From Nitrososphaerota archaeon (lineage in GTDB: Archaea; Thermoproteota; Nitrososphaeria; Nitrososphaerales; Gagatemarchaeaceae), in assembly GCA_027320425.1 (NCBI GenBank), contig DAHVLJ010000022.1, positions 1-64,000 of the forward strand: a stretch of 64,000 nt of DNA, read 5' to 3'. A model generated the notes under the pieces. The model was not told the origin of the DNA, did not search any database, and saw only the letters and a program-made list of their open reading frames with translations. The translations under genes were made by a program, and so were the position numbers. Below, one piece after another: positions 51,105 through 59,318 of this stretch. How positions within the stretch are numbered: position 1 is the first letter of the stretch; each line of letters opens with the position of its first letter.

Positions 51105-51959
51105 ATGCAACACGGACCGCTGTCGGGAAGGGTGTGCATGGTCACCGGGGCGAACTCAGGCATCGGAAAGGCGACAGCGGAGAAGCTCGCCAGCCTTGGG
51201 GCGAGCGTGGTCCTGGTGTGCAGAAACAGGAGTAGAGGAGAGGCCGCAATGGCTGAAATCAGAGAAAGGACCAGCAATAGCTCGCTGGAGCTGCTTATCG
51301 CCGACTTCGCTTCGTTCCAGTCGATAAGAGATATGGCCATGGCGTTCGCCGGCAGTCACGACTTCCTGCACGTTCTGGTCAACAACGTGGGGGTTGCGAA
51401 ACTAACGCGTTCGGTGACGACGGACGGTCTCGAGACAACCTTCGAAGTCGATTATCTGTCCCAATTTCTACTTACGAACCTGCTGTTAGGCGTCCTGAAG
51501 AAGAGCGCTCCCTCTCGAGTCGTCATGGTTTCCTCGGTTTCGCATTATGGGGGGCACATCGACTTCGACGACCTCCAGATGGAGAAGGGATACCGTGTGA
51601 TGAAAGCATATGGTAGGGCGAAGCTCGCTCAGGTCTTGTTCACCCACGAGCTCGCGAAGAGGCTTGAAGGGACTGGAGTCACTGCGAACTGCCTTCACCC
51701 AGGAGCAGTCGCCACCAACATCTGGGGGAGACCCCTGGGTCCGCTTTCGTTCCTCGCGAAGGTCAACCGTTTCTTTCTCCTTAGCCCCGAAAAAGGGGCA
51801 GACACATCAGTGTTTCTCGCTTCGTCTCCCGACGTCGCAGGGATTTCCGGGAAGTACTTCGACAAGAGAAGAGAGAAGAGGTCCTCTGCGGAGTCGTATG
51901 ACGAGGCGCTCGCGCAGAAGCTCTGGGACGTCAGCGCCAAGCTCGTGGGCCTTACCTAG
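51105..51959 (+). CDS. Short-chain dehydrogenase/reductase
   Basis: A 284-aa classical SDR: VTGANSGIGKATAEKLASLGA (NAD(P) site), LVNNVGV, catalytic Ser in MVSSVSHYG and YGRAKLAQ (Y-x-x-x-K). It resembles retinol-dehydrogenase-like oxidoreductases of broad specificity. ATG 51105; an upstream frame start exists without support. Confidence 0.9.
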   Translation: MQHGPLSGRVCMVTGANSGIGKATAEKLASLGASVVLVCRNRSRGEAAMAEIRERTSNSSLELLIADFASFQSIRDMAMAFAGSHDFLHVLVNNVGVAKLTRSVTTDGLETTFEVDYLSQFLLTNLLLGVLKKSAPSRVVMVSSVSHYGGHIDFDDLQMEKGYRVMKAYGRAKLAQVLFTHELAKRLEGTGVTANCLHPGAVATNIWGRPLGPLSFLAKVNRFFLLSPEKGADTSVFLASSPDVAGISGKYFDKRREKRSSAESYDEALAQKLWDVSAKLVGLT

Positions 51960-52119
51960 ATTCCGAGTGTGAATGCCCGTGCCTGCTGGTAAGCCATCCG
52001 CCCTCTGTATGACCCTTCAGCCTAACGAGACAGTGTGACCTGACCGAGGGAACCCAAGTACAACCGCGCCGCCGAAGCGGGCCGGATGTTTTACATACGG
52101 CGGTGGTGCACAAGCGGGC

Positions 52120-53118
52120 ATGCAGGCCCCCGAGATAGCATCGTGGCTGGGGGATTACGTCGAGCCTGTCAACGCAGCTCTGGAGGAGCTCAACCCCCCT
52201 GGAACGGAGACCCCCCTGGAGTTTGCGGTGAGAGATGCGCTTTTCACAGGCGGGAAGCGGGTGAGGGCCACCCTGGCGCTGCTATGGTGCGAAGCTTATT
52301 CCGGCGACTCGCGCCCTGCGATCCCTCTGGCCGCCGCCTACGAACTCGCCCATGCGAGCGCCCTGATTCAGGATGACATCATCGACAAGTCAGACATGAG
52401 GAGGGGAGCCAAGTCAATAGCTGCGAAGTACGGGTTGACGACGGCTTTGCTTGCTTCTGATCTACTCCTGTTCAACGTTCCCAAGATGGTGGCGAAGTAT
52501 GAGACTTTGGAAAGCAGAAGGCTCGCGAGGGTACTGGACCTCCTTGGCGACGCTTGCAAGGCGTCTACTTGGGGAGAGTTCATCGACATGGCGATGGCGC
52601 GCGACGGAAACGAGACTGAGGAGAGGTACGAAGAGATGATCAAGCTAAAGACGTCGAGCCTTTTGAGCGCGCCCTGCGCCAGCGGCGCACTGGTAGGAGG
52701 GGCGACGGAAAGAGCGGCCTCGACTGCGGGAGAGTTTGGAGAGCAGATCGGGCTGGCATACCAGATTCAGGATGACGCGCTCGACCTTGTCGGGGAAGAA
52801 TCGGAGCTGGGCAAGCCGACACTAACTGACCTCAGAGGCGGGAAAAAGAGCTTCGTCCTCATGCACTGTCTGGACCACAGCTCCGAAGAGGACCGTAAGT
52901 TCGTTCTAAGCCTGGTCGGCAGGACCGGTCCATACCGTCATGACGAAGTCTTGAGGCTAAGGACGCTGATAGAGGAGAAGGGATCGCTGGGCTTCGCACG
53001 CGAGAAGATAGCCCGGCACACAGCCAACGCGAAAGAGGTGCTCGCATCAGCCCCTCGAGGCAGAGCTAGAGAGAGGTTGTCTGAGCTGACAGAATACCTC
53101 GCAGTAAGATACTACTGA
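52120..53118 (+). CDS. Trans-polyprenyl diphosphate synthase (GGPP/FPP synthase-like)
   Basis: A 332-aa prenyltransferase that condenses isopentenyl units for archaeal ether lipids and quinones. First Asp-rich motif LIQDDIIDKSDMRRG, second YQIQDDALDLVGE, and GKRVRATLALL near the start. Residues before the first DDxxD control chain length (ASALIQDD); no large aromatics are evident there, so C20 or longer is plausible. ATG 52120 has GTTTTACATA about 28 nt upstream. The 160-bp region before it and 110 bp after show nothing else. Confidence 0.92.
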   Translation: MQAPEIASWLGDYVEPVNAALEELNPPGTETPLEFAVRDALFTGGKRVRATLALLWCEAYSGDSRPAIPLAAAYELAHASALIQDDIIDKSDMRRGAKSIAAKYGLTTALLASDLLLFNVPKMVAKYETLESRRLARVLDLLGDACKASTWGEFIDMAMARDGNETEERYEEMIKLKTSSLLSAPCASGALVGGATERAASTAGEFGEQIGLAYQIQDDALDLVGEESELGKPTLTDLRGGKKSFVLMHCLDHSSEEDRKFVLSLVGRTGPYRHDEVLRLRTLIEEKGSLGFAREKIARHTANAKEVLASAPRGRARERLSELTEYLAVRYY

Positions 53119-53228
53119 AACCCCTCGCGACGTCTTGGGCAATATAAGCGGACCCATGACGAACTGATAGACGCCCCCATGTTTTTGGCGTGTGTAGATG
53201 TTTGGTCTTGTCTGACCGCACGCGCCGG

Positions 53229-53606
53229 CTAGCGCTGTTTGGGTCTCCGAGTCGGGTCGATCAAGAAATATCCTGATCGAAGGATGTCGCGCCCTATGAT
53301 TACACCATACCTCATCTGTGACCTGTCAGCTACGCCTACTTTCAGCCGGAAGGTCTGCCCCTTTAGGCTGATCGACGCGTCTACGAGCATCCTCTGTACC
53401 GTCTGGTTTCCAGCAGATACCTTCACCGTCACCTTCGAGCCTGTCGGAGGTAGCTTCAGTTTGCGGGCCAGCTCGTCGCTGACGGTCGTCCTGTCTGCTC
53501 CCGTGTCGACCTTCGCCCTGACGCTCTCCTCCCCAGCTGGGCCCGAGATCAGCACCCTGACCACCAAGCGCACTATCTTCTTCTCGGGAGCGGGCTGGGA
53601 CGTCAC
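53229..53606 (-). CDS. Retropepsin-like peptidase (RimB-like)
   Basis: A 125-aa protein. The catalytic motif AKVDTGADRTTVS (D-T-G) is followed by a beta-rich part with SAGNQTVQRMLVDASI and DRSQMRYGVIIGRDIL, then FLIDPTR. This is the PF05618/RimB type of single-domain aspartic protease, which in E. coli is co-encoded with RimK and processes its poly-Glu product. GTG 53606 overlaps the rimK stop by 4 nt (GTGA), so coupling is strong. Homology to RimB is from motifs only. Confidence 0.76.
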   Translation of the reverse strand: MTSQPAPEKKIVRLVVRVLISGPAGEESVRAKVDTGADRTTVSDELARKLKLPPTGSKVTVKVSAGNQTVQRMLVDASISLKGQTFRLKVGVADRSQMRYGVIIGRDILRSGYFLIDPTRRPKQR

Positions 53607-54475
53607 TTCTTCGCCTTCCTGGCCGCATATTCGATTATCTTTCCAGGGACATCGACGTCGGTTGCCTTCATGAGCCCCTTGAACCCCGGAGAGGCGTTGA
53701 CCTCTATGAAATAGGGTCCGTCCTTCGAGCTGATCATGTCTATGCCCGCCACTTCGACGCCCACCGCCTTTGCCGCTTTCACCGCCATTTCCCTCTCGGA
53801 TTCGGTGTTGTCGTAGGGGATGCCTTTTCCCCCAAGATGGATGTTGCTCCTCCATTCGTTGGGACCAGCCTTTCTCACCATGGCGCCAACCACCTCGTCT
53901 CCCACTACGAACATCCTGATGTCTTCTCCGGGATTCGGGACAAAGCTTTGGATCAGTATGAGCTGCTTGAGTTCCACGAGTGTGTCTATGATTGGTCCTA
54001 CATCGCTCACCTTCTCGACCTTCATCACTCCCACTCCTTGCGTCCCTGAAAGAAGCTTGAGGACGAGGGGCGGCGGCGACCGCTCGATGATGTCGCCAGC
54101 CTTGATCTTGGAGGCGACAAGAAAGCTTTCGGGTATCTGGAGGCCGGCAGCCTTGAGCCGCTGCATGGTGGCGAATTTGTTTCTCGCCGCGGCGAGCCCA
54201 GTGGCCGAAAGGGTGGTCGGGACGCCCATGAAGGCGAGGTGGTTGAGCAGGAGGACGCCGAAGTCCGTCATGCTCCGCCCAATCCTGGGTATCACGACGT
54301 CTGTCTCCCTAAAGGATTTCGAGCCGTGAAAGGCATCAAAGTAGACATCGTCCACCCTGAGCTGCACGTCCCCGGTCTTGTAGAACTCGGTCTCGTGTCC
54401 CATATAGCGCCCGGCTTTGATTATCTTCCGCGTCGTCCAATAATCCATGTTCTTGGACAAGACGCCTATTCGCAA
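53603..54475 (-). CDS. rimK: RimK-family ATP-grasp ligase
   Basis: A 290-aa ATP-grasp enzyme adding amino acids (Glu in known cases) to proteins or cofactors. Motifs: AARNKFATMQRL, VLKLLSGTQGVGVM (ATP site), FVPNPGEDIRMFVVGDEV and MISSKDGPYFIEVNASPGF (Mg ligands). In archaea the family also contains MptN, CofF and LysX. TTG 54475 is chosen from the CGTTATTT box at 54499-54506. The retropepsin-like gene follows with a 4-nt overlap, favouring the protein-modifying RimK type. Confidence 0.85.
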   Translation of the reverse strand: MRIGVLSKNMDYWTTRKIIKAGRYMGHETEFYKTGDVQLRVDDVYFDAFHGSKSFRETDVVIPRIGRSMTDFGVLLLNHLAFMGVPTTLSATGLAAARNKFATMQRLKAAGLQIPESFLVASKIKAGDIIERSPPPLVLKLLSGTQGVGVMKVEKVSDVGPIIDTLVELKQLILIQSFVPNPGEDIRMFVVGDEVVGAMVRKAGPNEWRSNIHLGGKGIPYDNTESEREMAVKAAKAVGVEVAGIDMISSKDGPYFIEVNASPGFKGLMKATDVDVPGKIIEYAARKAKK

Positions 54476-54654
54476 GCGAAGTGCGCGAACCTCCACCCGT
54501 TATTTGGGTGTTGGTTACAAGCATGCGGCCCATCCCGCCGCACGAGGCGAGTTCAGAGGAGACGCTTCCGGAGAAGTCTATCTCCTCATGGGAGTGGGAG
54601 TCGGCGTCGTCCTAGCGGGGTTAACAGGGGCAAGCGCAGGCCTAGAACCGTACA

Positions 54655-55146
54655 TCAACCTCTAGTCCCGTCGCGGTTCATACCTCTGTTTCGATATGCA
54701 CGGAGTATGAAAGGTGCGACCCGATCCCCATACTTTTTCTTGACGCTGGCAGGGAGGTACCTGTATGCCCGCACGACCTTCCTGCACGCTGGGCTCCCAC
54801 ACTTGCAAGGCATCGTGAAGCCCGGCCAGTCTACGTCGCAGGAGTAGTCGAAGGTGAGCTCTTCCCCCTTCATGATGTCTCTTTCGGCAATGATCCTCGT
54901 CCCTTTGATGCCACAGTTGGGCTCGCACGAGTGATTGAAGTACCAGATGACGCCGTGCCTCCTAGGGACGACATACCTGTCGTACCCCACTTGTAGGGTG
55001 TATGGCCAGTCCTCCACCGGGATTTCCCAAATCCATTTCGGCTTCCCATAGAATGCTGCGATTACCGTTGACCGCCAGATGCGGCCCGCTGCGAATACGC
55101 CCTTTCCCTTGGGACCCGCGTCCCCGATGACTGTCCGAGCCCTCAG
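54655..55146 (-). CDS. SET-domain protein, likely CTG start
   Basis: A 163-aa protein when started at CTG 55146; the GTG at 55017 gives 120 aa but drops GPKGKGVFAAGRI, the first SET motif. The rest is canonical: WYFNHSCEPNC (NHSC), AERDIMKGEELTFDYS (Tyr in FDY) and a post-SET-like CKCGSPACRK with zinc Cys. The CTG overlaps the preceding stop (CTGA), the same geometry as ATGA/GTGA overlaps elsewhere in the window. SET domains methylate lysines on proteins; in archaea few are studied. Start assignment is inferential. Confidence 0.72.
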   Translation of the reverse strand: MRARTVIGDAGPKGKGVFAAGRIWRSTVIAAFYGKPKWIWEIPVEDWPYTLQVGYDRYVVPRRHGVIWYFNHSCEPNCGIKGTRIIAERDIMKGEELTFDYSCDVDWPGFTMPCKCGSPACRKVVRAYRYLPASVKKKYGDRVAPFILRAYRNRGMNRDGTRG

Positions 55147-55694
55147 GTCCCTCGTGCCTCCCTTTCCACCCTGTCTGGGATGACGTACAATGAAAGCTCG
55201 TCCTCTTCGTCTCTTTTTTTGGGCGTCCAGCCTTCGAACGTCCAGACGTATGAGACCACCCTGGCCCCTGGGCTCAGTTCGGCCAGCAGTTTGGATTTCA
55301 GTCGCTGGTTGGTTCCCTGGGTGAGGAACATCGTCACGATTGTGGCTTCGCTCAAGTCAACATGAAAGAAGTTTCCCCACTCCACCTTTGCGCGTCCATT
55401 CAGGCGCATCAGTGAAATCATCGCCCGGGAGTAGAGGACCCTAAGAGGGTCAGCCTCTAAGCCCACCGCGCGGGCGCCAAAACTCTTCGCGGCTTCGATC
55501 ACGATTCTTCCGTCTCCCGATCCGAGGTCGTACACGATGTCAGTGGGTCCGGTCCCGGAAAGCTCCAGCATGCGGCTTACCTTCCTCCGTGACGTAGGTT
55601 CCCAGCCTGCCCCGACGGCGGCAGTACCAAGTAGGAACAACCCGAGCGCCGCTCCGAAGGCCATGAGCCCGATTCCAATGATAGCCGAGCCCAC
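55143..55694 (-). CDS. aKMT-like SAM methyltransferase with N-terminal membrane helix
   Basis: A 183-aa protein. Residues 4-30 are a membrane helix (IGIGLMAFGAALGLFLLG). Then EPTSRRKVSRMLELSG, VYDLGSGDGRIVIEAAKSFGARAVGLEADPLRV, WGNFFHVDLSEATIVTMFL and LLAELSPGARVVSYVWTFEGW, which matches the Sulfolobus-type protein lysine methyltransferase aKMT and its DOT1-like relatives. It starts GTG 55694, 18 nt after the MFS gene, and overlaps the SET gene. Confidence 0.75.
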   Translation of the reverse strand: MGSAIIGIGLMAFGAALGLFLLGTAAVGAGWEPTSRRKVSRMLELSGTGPTDIVYDLGSGDGRIVIEAAKSFGARAVGLEADPLRVLYSRAMISLMRLNGRAKVEWGNFFHVDLSEATIVTMFLTQGTNQRLKSKLLAELSPGARVVSYVWTFEGWTPKKRDEEDELSLYVIPDRVEREARGT

Positions 55695-55712
55695 GGTCTG
55701 AACTTAGGCCCG

Positions 55713-56960
55713 TCAGATTTGACCGTTTTGTCGCGGGCGCTCAGGAAGATATTTTGACATCAGCACGATGCAGACTAGGGTGCCGACGAGACTAGCGAGC
55801 AGGGGGAAATAGTAGCCGAAATACTGGTAGAGGTAGCCCCCTATGATTGGCGCGGGGGCAGCCACCAGGCCCCTGAATGCGGCGACCCGCCCCCCGACCC
55901 CTCCGCGCGTCTTTGGAGGGGCATGAGTCATCAGGAGCGAAGACACCCCGGGGACCCAGGTCGTGACGCTCGTACCGAACAGCGCAGACAGGATAAGGAA
56001 CTCAGGGAGGGTACTCGAGAGCGCCCACCCAGCCATTAGAACAGTGCCAATCGCCTCCGACAATATGAGGGTCCGCTTGGGGCCCACCCGCATCAGCACT
56101 CTGGTAGCTGGGAACTGGGACGCGAGCATGGCCAGATAGAATACGCTCACCAGCAGCCCTATCTCTGAATCGGAGAAATGGAACTGACCCTGGGCCATAG
56201 CGTAGATTATGTTGATCGTTATGCCGAAGGCGAAGGCGTCGGACGCCAGCGCGCCGTAGAGTCCCCAGGAGGACTTGGGGAAGGTGAAAGCCTCCCTGAG
56301 CGAGAATCGCCCCTCCTGTTCCGGCTCGGCTGCAGTCCTGTGCGTGATCTCGCGCAGCTCGTGCCAGTAGAGATAGAGGTCCACACACTCGAGCAGGGCT
56401 GCAGCCCCGAAGACCACCAGATACCCATAGGATTCGGCGATGGCTCCGGCGAGATACGGAGAGACTACCCCCGGCAGAGTCCCAAGGAAGAATATGACGC
56501 TGTATGCGACGTCCATCTTGCGCGGTTCGAGGCCGACCGATTCTGCGACCATCGCCTGCGTCGCCGGGCTCCCGAGCACGGACACCCCATAGAGGAGAAA
56601 AGCGACGAGGACGAGATAGCCGTCTCTCAGGACCGCAGAGCCGGCGAAGCAGAGCATTGAGGCGACCGTAGTAACGCTACCCAACATGATAGACTGCTTT
56701 CTGCTGTGGAGGTCTGAATGGTGCCCCGCGAGGGGCTGGACGAGGGTCGCCGTCAGCCCTGAGAACCTGTTACCCACTGCCTGAAGAATCCCTACCGCCG
56801 GGACTCCAAGCCCAATCGTCAGTGGGAAGATTTGAAGGGCAAAGTTGAGCATGCCGAGATAGATCCCCGAGATAAGCCCGGTGACCGCAATCGCTCTGAT
56901 GTTGCGGTTCAGCAGGAGGGACCTGGAAAGGCCGATGATCCCTTGAGGTTTGTCCGCCAC
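55713..56960 (-). CDS. Major facilitator superfamily transporter
   Basis: A 415-aa, 12-helix MFS permease with the usual GHHSDLHSRKQ-like loop between helices 2 and 3 and a large central loop (ITHRTAAEPEQEGRFSLREAF). GTG 56960 lies about 28 nt from CATTAACCAT. It leads an operon with the methyltransferase and SET genes. The substrate is unknown. Confidence 0.85.
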   Translation of the reverse strand: MADKPQGIIGLSRSLLLNRNIRAIAVTGLISGIYLGMLNFALQIFPLTIGLGVPAVGILQAVGNRFSGLTATLVQPLAGHHSDLHSRKQSIMLGSVTTVASMLCFAGSAVLRDGYLVLVAFLLYGVSVLGSPATQAMVAESVGLEPRKMDVAYSVIFFLGTLPGVVSPYLAGAIAESYGYLVVFGAAALLECVDLYLYWHELREITHRTAAEPEQEGRFSLREAFTFPKSSWGLYGALASDAFAFGITINIIYAMAQGQFHFSDSEIGLLVSVFYLAMLASQFPATRVLMRVGPKRTLILSEAIGTVLMAGWALSSTLPEFLILSALFGTSVTTWVPGVSSLLMTHAPPKTRGGVGGRVAAFRGLVAAPAPIIGGYLYQYFGYYFPLLASLVGTLVCIVLMSKYLPERPRQNGQI

Positions 56961-57081
56961 AGTCGGGGATGCGTTCGCATGGTTAATGAGATTAGTTCGA
57001 ATGCGGCACCGGTAAAAGCGACGGGTATCTGAAGCACTTAGACTGGGAGGCCTTATCTAACGACCTCTGCGTCGTGGAGCC

Positions 57082-57261
57082 ATGCCTCGAATCGAATTGT
57101 ACGAAGGGACCCAGAAAATCGCCGACATCGGTCTGCCAGAGAAGAAGTTCAAGACTGGCTCGGTGGGTTATTGGGCGACTCAGAAGGTGGAGATCAACGG
57201 GAAGCGATACCAAGCGCAGTTCCAGATTGTGGAGATAGGCTCCAAGCAGTCTAAGGAATGA
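57082..57261 (+). CDS. Small hypothetical protein (59 aa)
   Basis: A basic beta-strand-rich protein: MPRIELYEGTQKIADIG then KTGSVGYWATQKVEINGKRY and QFQIVEIGSKQ. ATG 57082 is about 30 nt after CTTATCTA. The composition suggests a small DNA- or RNA-binding or cold-shock-like fold, but no family is recognised. It is convergent with the cupin gene, 4 nt apart. Confidence 0.65.
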   Translation: MPRIELYEGTQKIADIGLPEKKFKTGSVGYWATQKVEINGKRYQAQFQIVEIGSKQSKE

Positions 57262-57265
57262 GCGC

Positions 57266-57664
57266 CTAGGCCTCAGCTTCTTCTTCGTATATCGACTCGT
57301 ACTTCTCCGTCTTTGGGACGATGCACAGGAACTCCGCCGTCGCCTTCCCCGTGTTCTTGTACCAGTGGGGAGTCCCCTGCGGGATGAAGATCGAGTCCCC
57401 TGCCTTCACCTGATGGACCTTCTTCCCAATCCCGACTCTGTAGCTACCTCTGAGCACATACTGTTCGTGCTCGATTTCGGGATGATAGTGCCTCGGGATG
57501 CTCCCGCCTGGCCTGATTCTGAACCTCCTCATCTCGAAGTTGGGGGCACCATCGTGTCTGTCCACGAGCCACTCGATCTCGGTCTTGACAGCGTTCTCTA
57601 CCTTCTTCGGCCTCAACTTACCTGCGGGCTTGACTGGCATTTCGGGCACCGGTCGTCCATACAC
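57266..57664 (-). CDS. Cupin-domain protein
   Basis: A 132-aa single cupin: PGGSIPRHYHPEIEHEQYVLRG holds the metal ligands (H-x-H-x-E), and DSIFIPQGTPHWYKNTG the second His. It may be a dioxygenase, sugar-binding or sensor protein. The start is GTG 57664, with ATG 57640 as an alternative. TATA-like AAATAAAC farther upstream. Confidence 0.82.
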   Translation of the reverse strand: MYGRPVPEMPVKPAGKLRPKKVENAVKTEIEWLVDRHDGAPNFEMRRFRIRPGGSIPRHYHPEIEHEQYVLRGSYRVGIGKKVHQVKAGDSIFIPQGTPHWYKNTGKATAEFLCIVPKTEKYESIYEEEAEA

Positions 57665-57743
57665 CTGCTATAAGATGAGCGCGGAGACGTCGATGCGTCG
57701 TTATCCGTAAATAAACAAACCCAGGTCAGTCAGCGAAAGAGAT

Positions 57744-59312
57744 GTGAAAGGGGCTGTGATGCGCTTTGGTTACGTGTTTCTGGTTCTTCTCCTGCTCTTA
57801 CACCCCCCGGCGTTGGCTGGGCGAGCGGGCGCGCCGCCCACTGGTCCGGTGGTCTACTCGGTCATCCTGGCTCCCGGATATTACGAGTATTTCCCCCTAC
57901 AAGCCTTCGTGAACGGGACTGTGGTCCACTATAGCGCGGTCAGTAACGCCAGCGTCGCGACGGCTTTGATGACCGCCGCGCAGTTCCAAGATTTCAGCTA
58001 CAACAACGGGCCAATGTCGAGCTCGGTCGCTTTCCAGAACGGGACGGATGTGTCCCAGACGGCTAGCCTCGTCAACGGGAGCTACGACGTGCTCGTGTAC
58101 GCCTATGGTGGGAGCGCTAACGCCACGCTTTCCGTGTCAGCGTATCCGAATAACCCGCTTGCATACGGCCCCATCACAGCGCCAGAGCCGACGGGGATAG
58201 CCTCTTTCGGCCTGACCAACGAATCAGGATCGGATTCGCCATATGCTGTAACGTCGACAGGGATCGTCGGGCTGGTCTCTATCTCGAGCATGACGGCGTA
58301 CAACTCAACTGCAGGTTCGGTCGGTGCCAACCCCTCTGGGGCGACTGTACAGCTCAACGCCATGCTCGTGGTGGACGAAGGAGGAAACAGGAGCCAGGTC
58401 TACTGGTGTCAGAACACCCCCGATTTCGTGACTGCGGCTTCGCAGGTCGCACTTTCTGACAACGTCTGGAACTCGAGCGTCACGGGGTTCCTTTCCAACG
58501 ACTCGATCACTTCTCAGGGAGGAGGAGGGTACGTCTCGGTCTACCAGCAGAACGGGATTACGCAATACTTCTATGCCTACGGTGAATCCAACTCTACTTA
58601 CTCCCTTCCTTTGGGGATGGCGCTCCTGATGAACGCTACGGCTGAACCGGGGACGGGGGTGCTGGTCAGTTTCGGCGCGGGGATGACAGGGATGGGACTT
58701 GGGACGGACTGGTTCGACAACGTGACCATACACGACCCCGGGGTGACGCGTGCGTATTTTGAGACCAACGGTAACTATTCAACCCCCATCGGTACATTCT
58801 ACGACGCTGAGCTGGTCTTCGCCGGTGAAGGGAACGGAGAGTCTACCAGCTTCACCAGCCTGAATTCTTCTATGGGTCTCTACTACACGAACGGGACAAG
58901 CGGTTCCCTGTACGCATTCCCGTCTTACTTCAGCTTTGGTCGAGACACGGCCGAGGCGGCATACAACGTCGAATCGAGTTATCTCGGGGACGGACAGGCT
59001 AGGGTCACCGTGGGGACGCCGGCCTACGACTATCTTGGAGCCGCCAGCGGCAGCTACACTATCGCTTCTGCGGAGGCCTCTCTGGGTTTCCCTGGCTTCA
59101 GCAACAACAGCGCTTCGGTCACGACCTCATCTACGCCCACTACCACGAGCACGACGACCCAGGCATCCAGCAGCAGCACCAGCCCGGTTCCCCCTCCCAA
59201 CGGAGTTCCGGACTTCCCATACCAGCTACCAAGCGTGGTCGCTTTCGTCTCGTTGATCGTGGTGGCTTACGTCGTAATCAGGCGGCGTCCCGGCAGCGGC
59301 CGACCATCATAG
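57744..59312 (+). CDS. Thermopsin-like (A5 family) surface protein with C-terminal anchor
   Basis: A 522-aa secreted protein. Signal peptide residues 1-25 (FGYVFLVLLLLLHPPALA). The middle carries the thermopsin pattern: APGYYEYFPLQAFV, PTGIASFGLTNES, AMLVVDEGGNRSQVYWCQNTPDFV, LSDNVWNSSVTGFL, LPLGMALLMN and TDWFDNVTIHDPG. A Thr/Ser/Pro stretch (about 455-490) and a C-terminal membrane helix with Arg-rich tail suggest a cell-wall-spanning anchor. Many NxS/T sites. Thermopsin is an acid protease; the active-site Asp of this one cannot be proven by eye. Confidence 0.78.
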   Translation: MKGAVMRFGYVFLVLLLLLHPPALAGRAGAPPTGPVVYSVILAPGYYEYFPLQAFVNGTVVHYSAVSNASVATALMTAAQFQDFSYNNGPMSSSVAFQNGTDVSQTASLVNGSYDVLVYAYGGSANATLSVSAYPNNPLAYGPITAPEPTGIASFGLTNESGSDSPYAVTSTGIVGLVSISSMTAYNSTAGSVGANPSGATVQLNAMLVVDEGGNRSQVYWCQNTPDFVTAASQVALSDNVWNSSVTGFLSNDSITSQGGGGYVSVYQQNGITQYFYAYGESNSTYSLPLGMALLMNATAEPGTGVLVSFGAGMTGMGLGTDWFDNVTIHDPGVTRAYFETNGNYSTPIGTFYDAELVFAGEGNGESTSFTSLNSSMGLYYTNGTSGSLYAFPSYFSFGRDTAEAAYNVESSYLGDGQARVTVGTPAYDYLGAASGSYTIASAEASLGFPGFSNNSASVTTSSTPTTTSTTTQASSSSTSPVPPPNGVPDFPYQLPSVVAFVSLIVVAYVVIRRRPGSGRPS

Positions 59313-59318
59313 GACAGC

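Noticed and set aside
54447-54665. 72-aa plus-strand ORF with a hydrophobic end
   Set aside because: It begins inside rimK on the other strand, with no convincing promoter; the hydrophobic tail alone is weak support.
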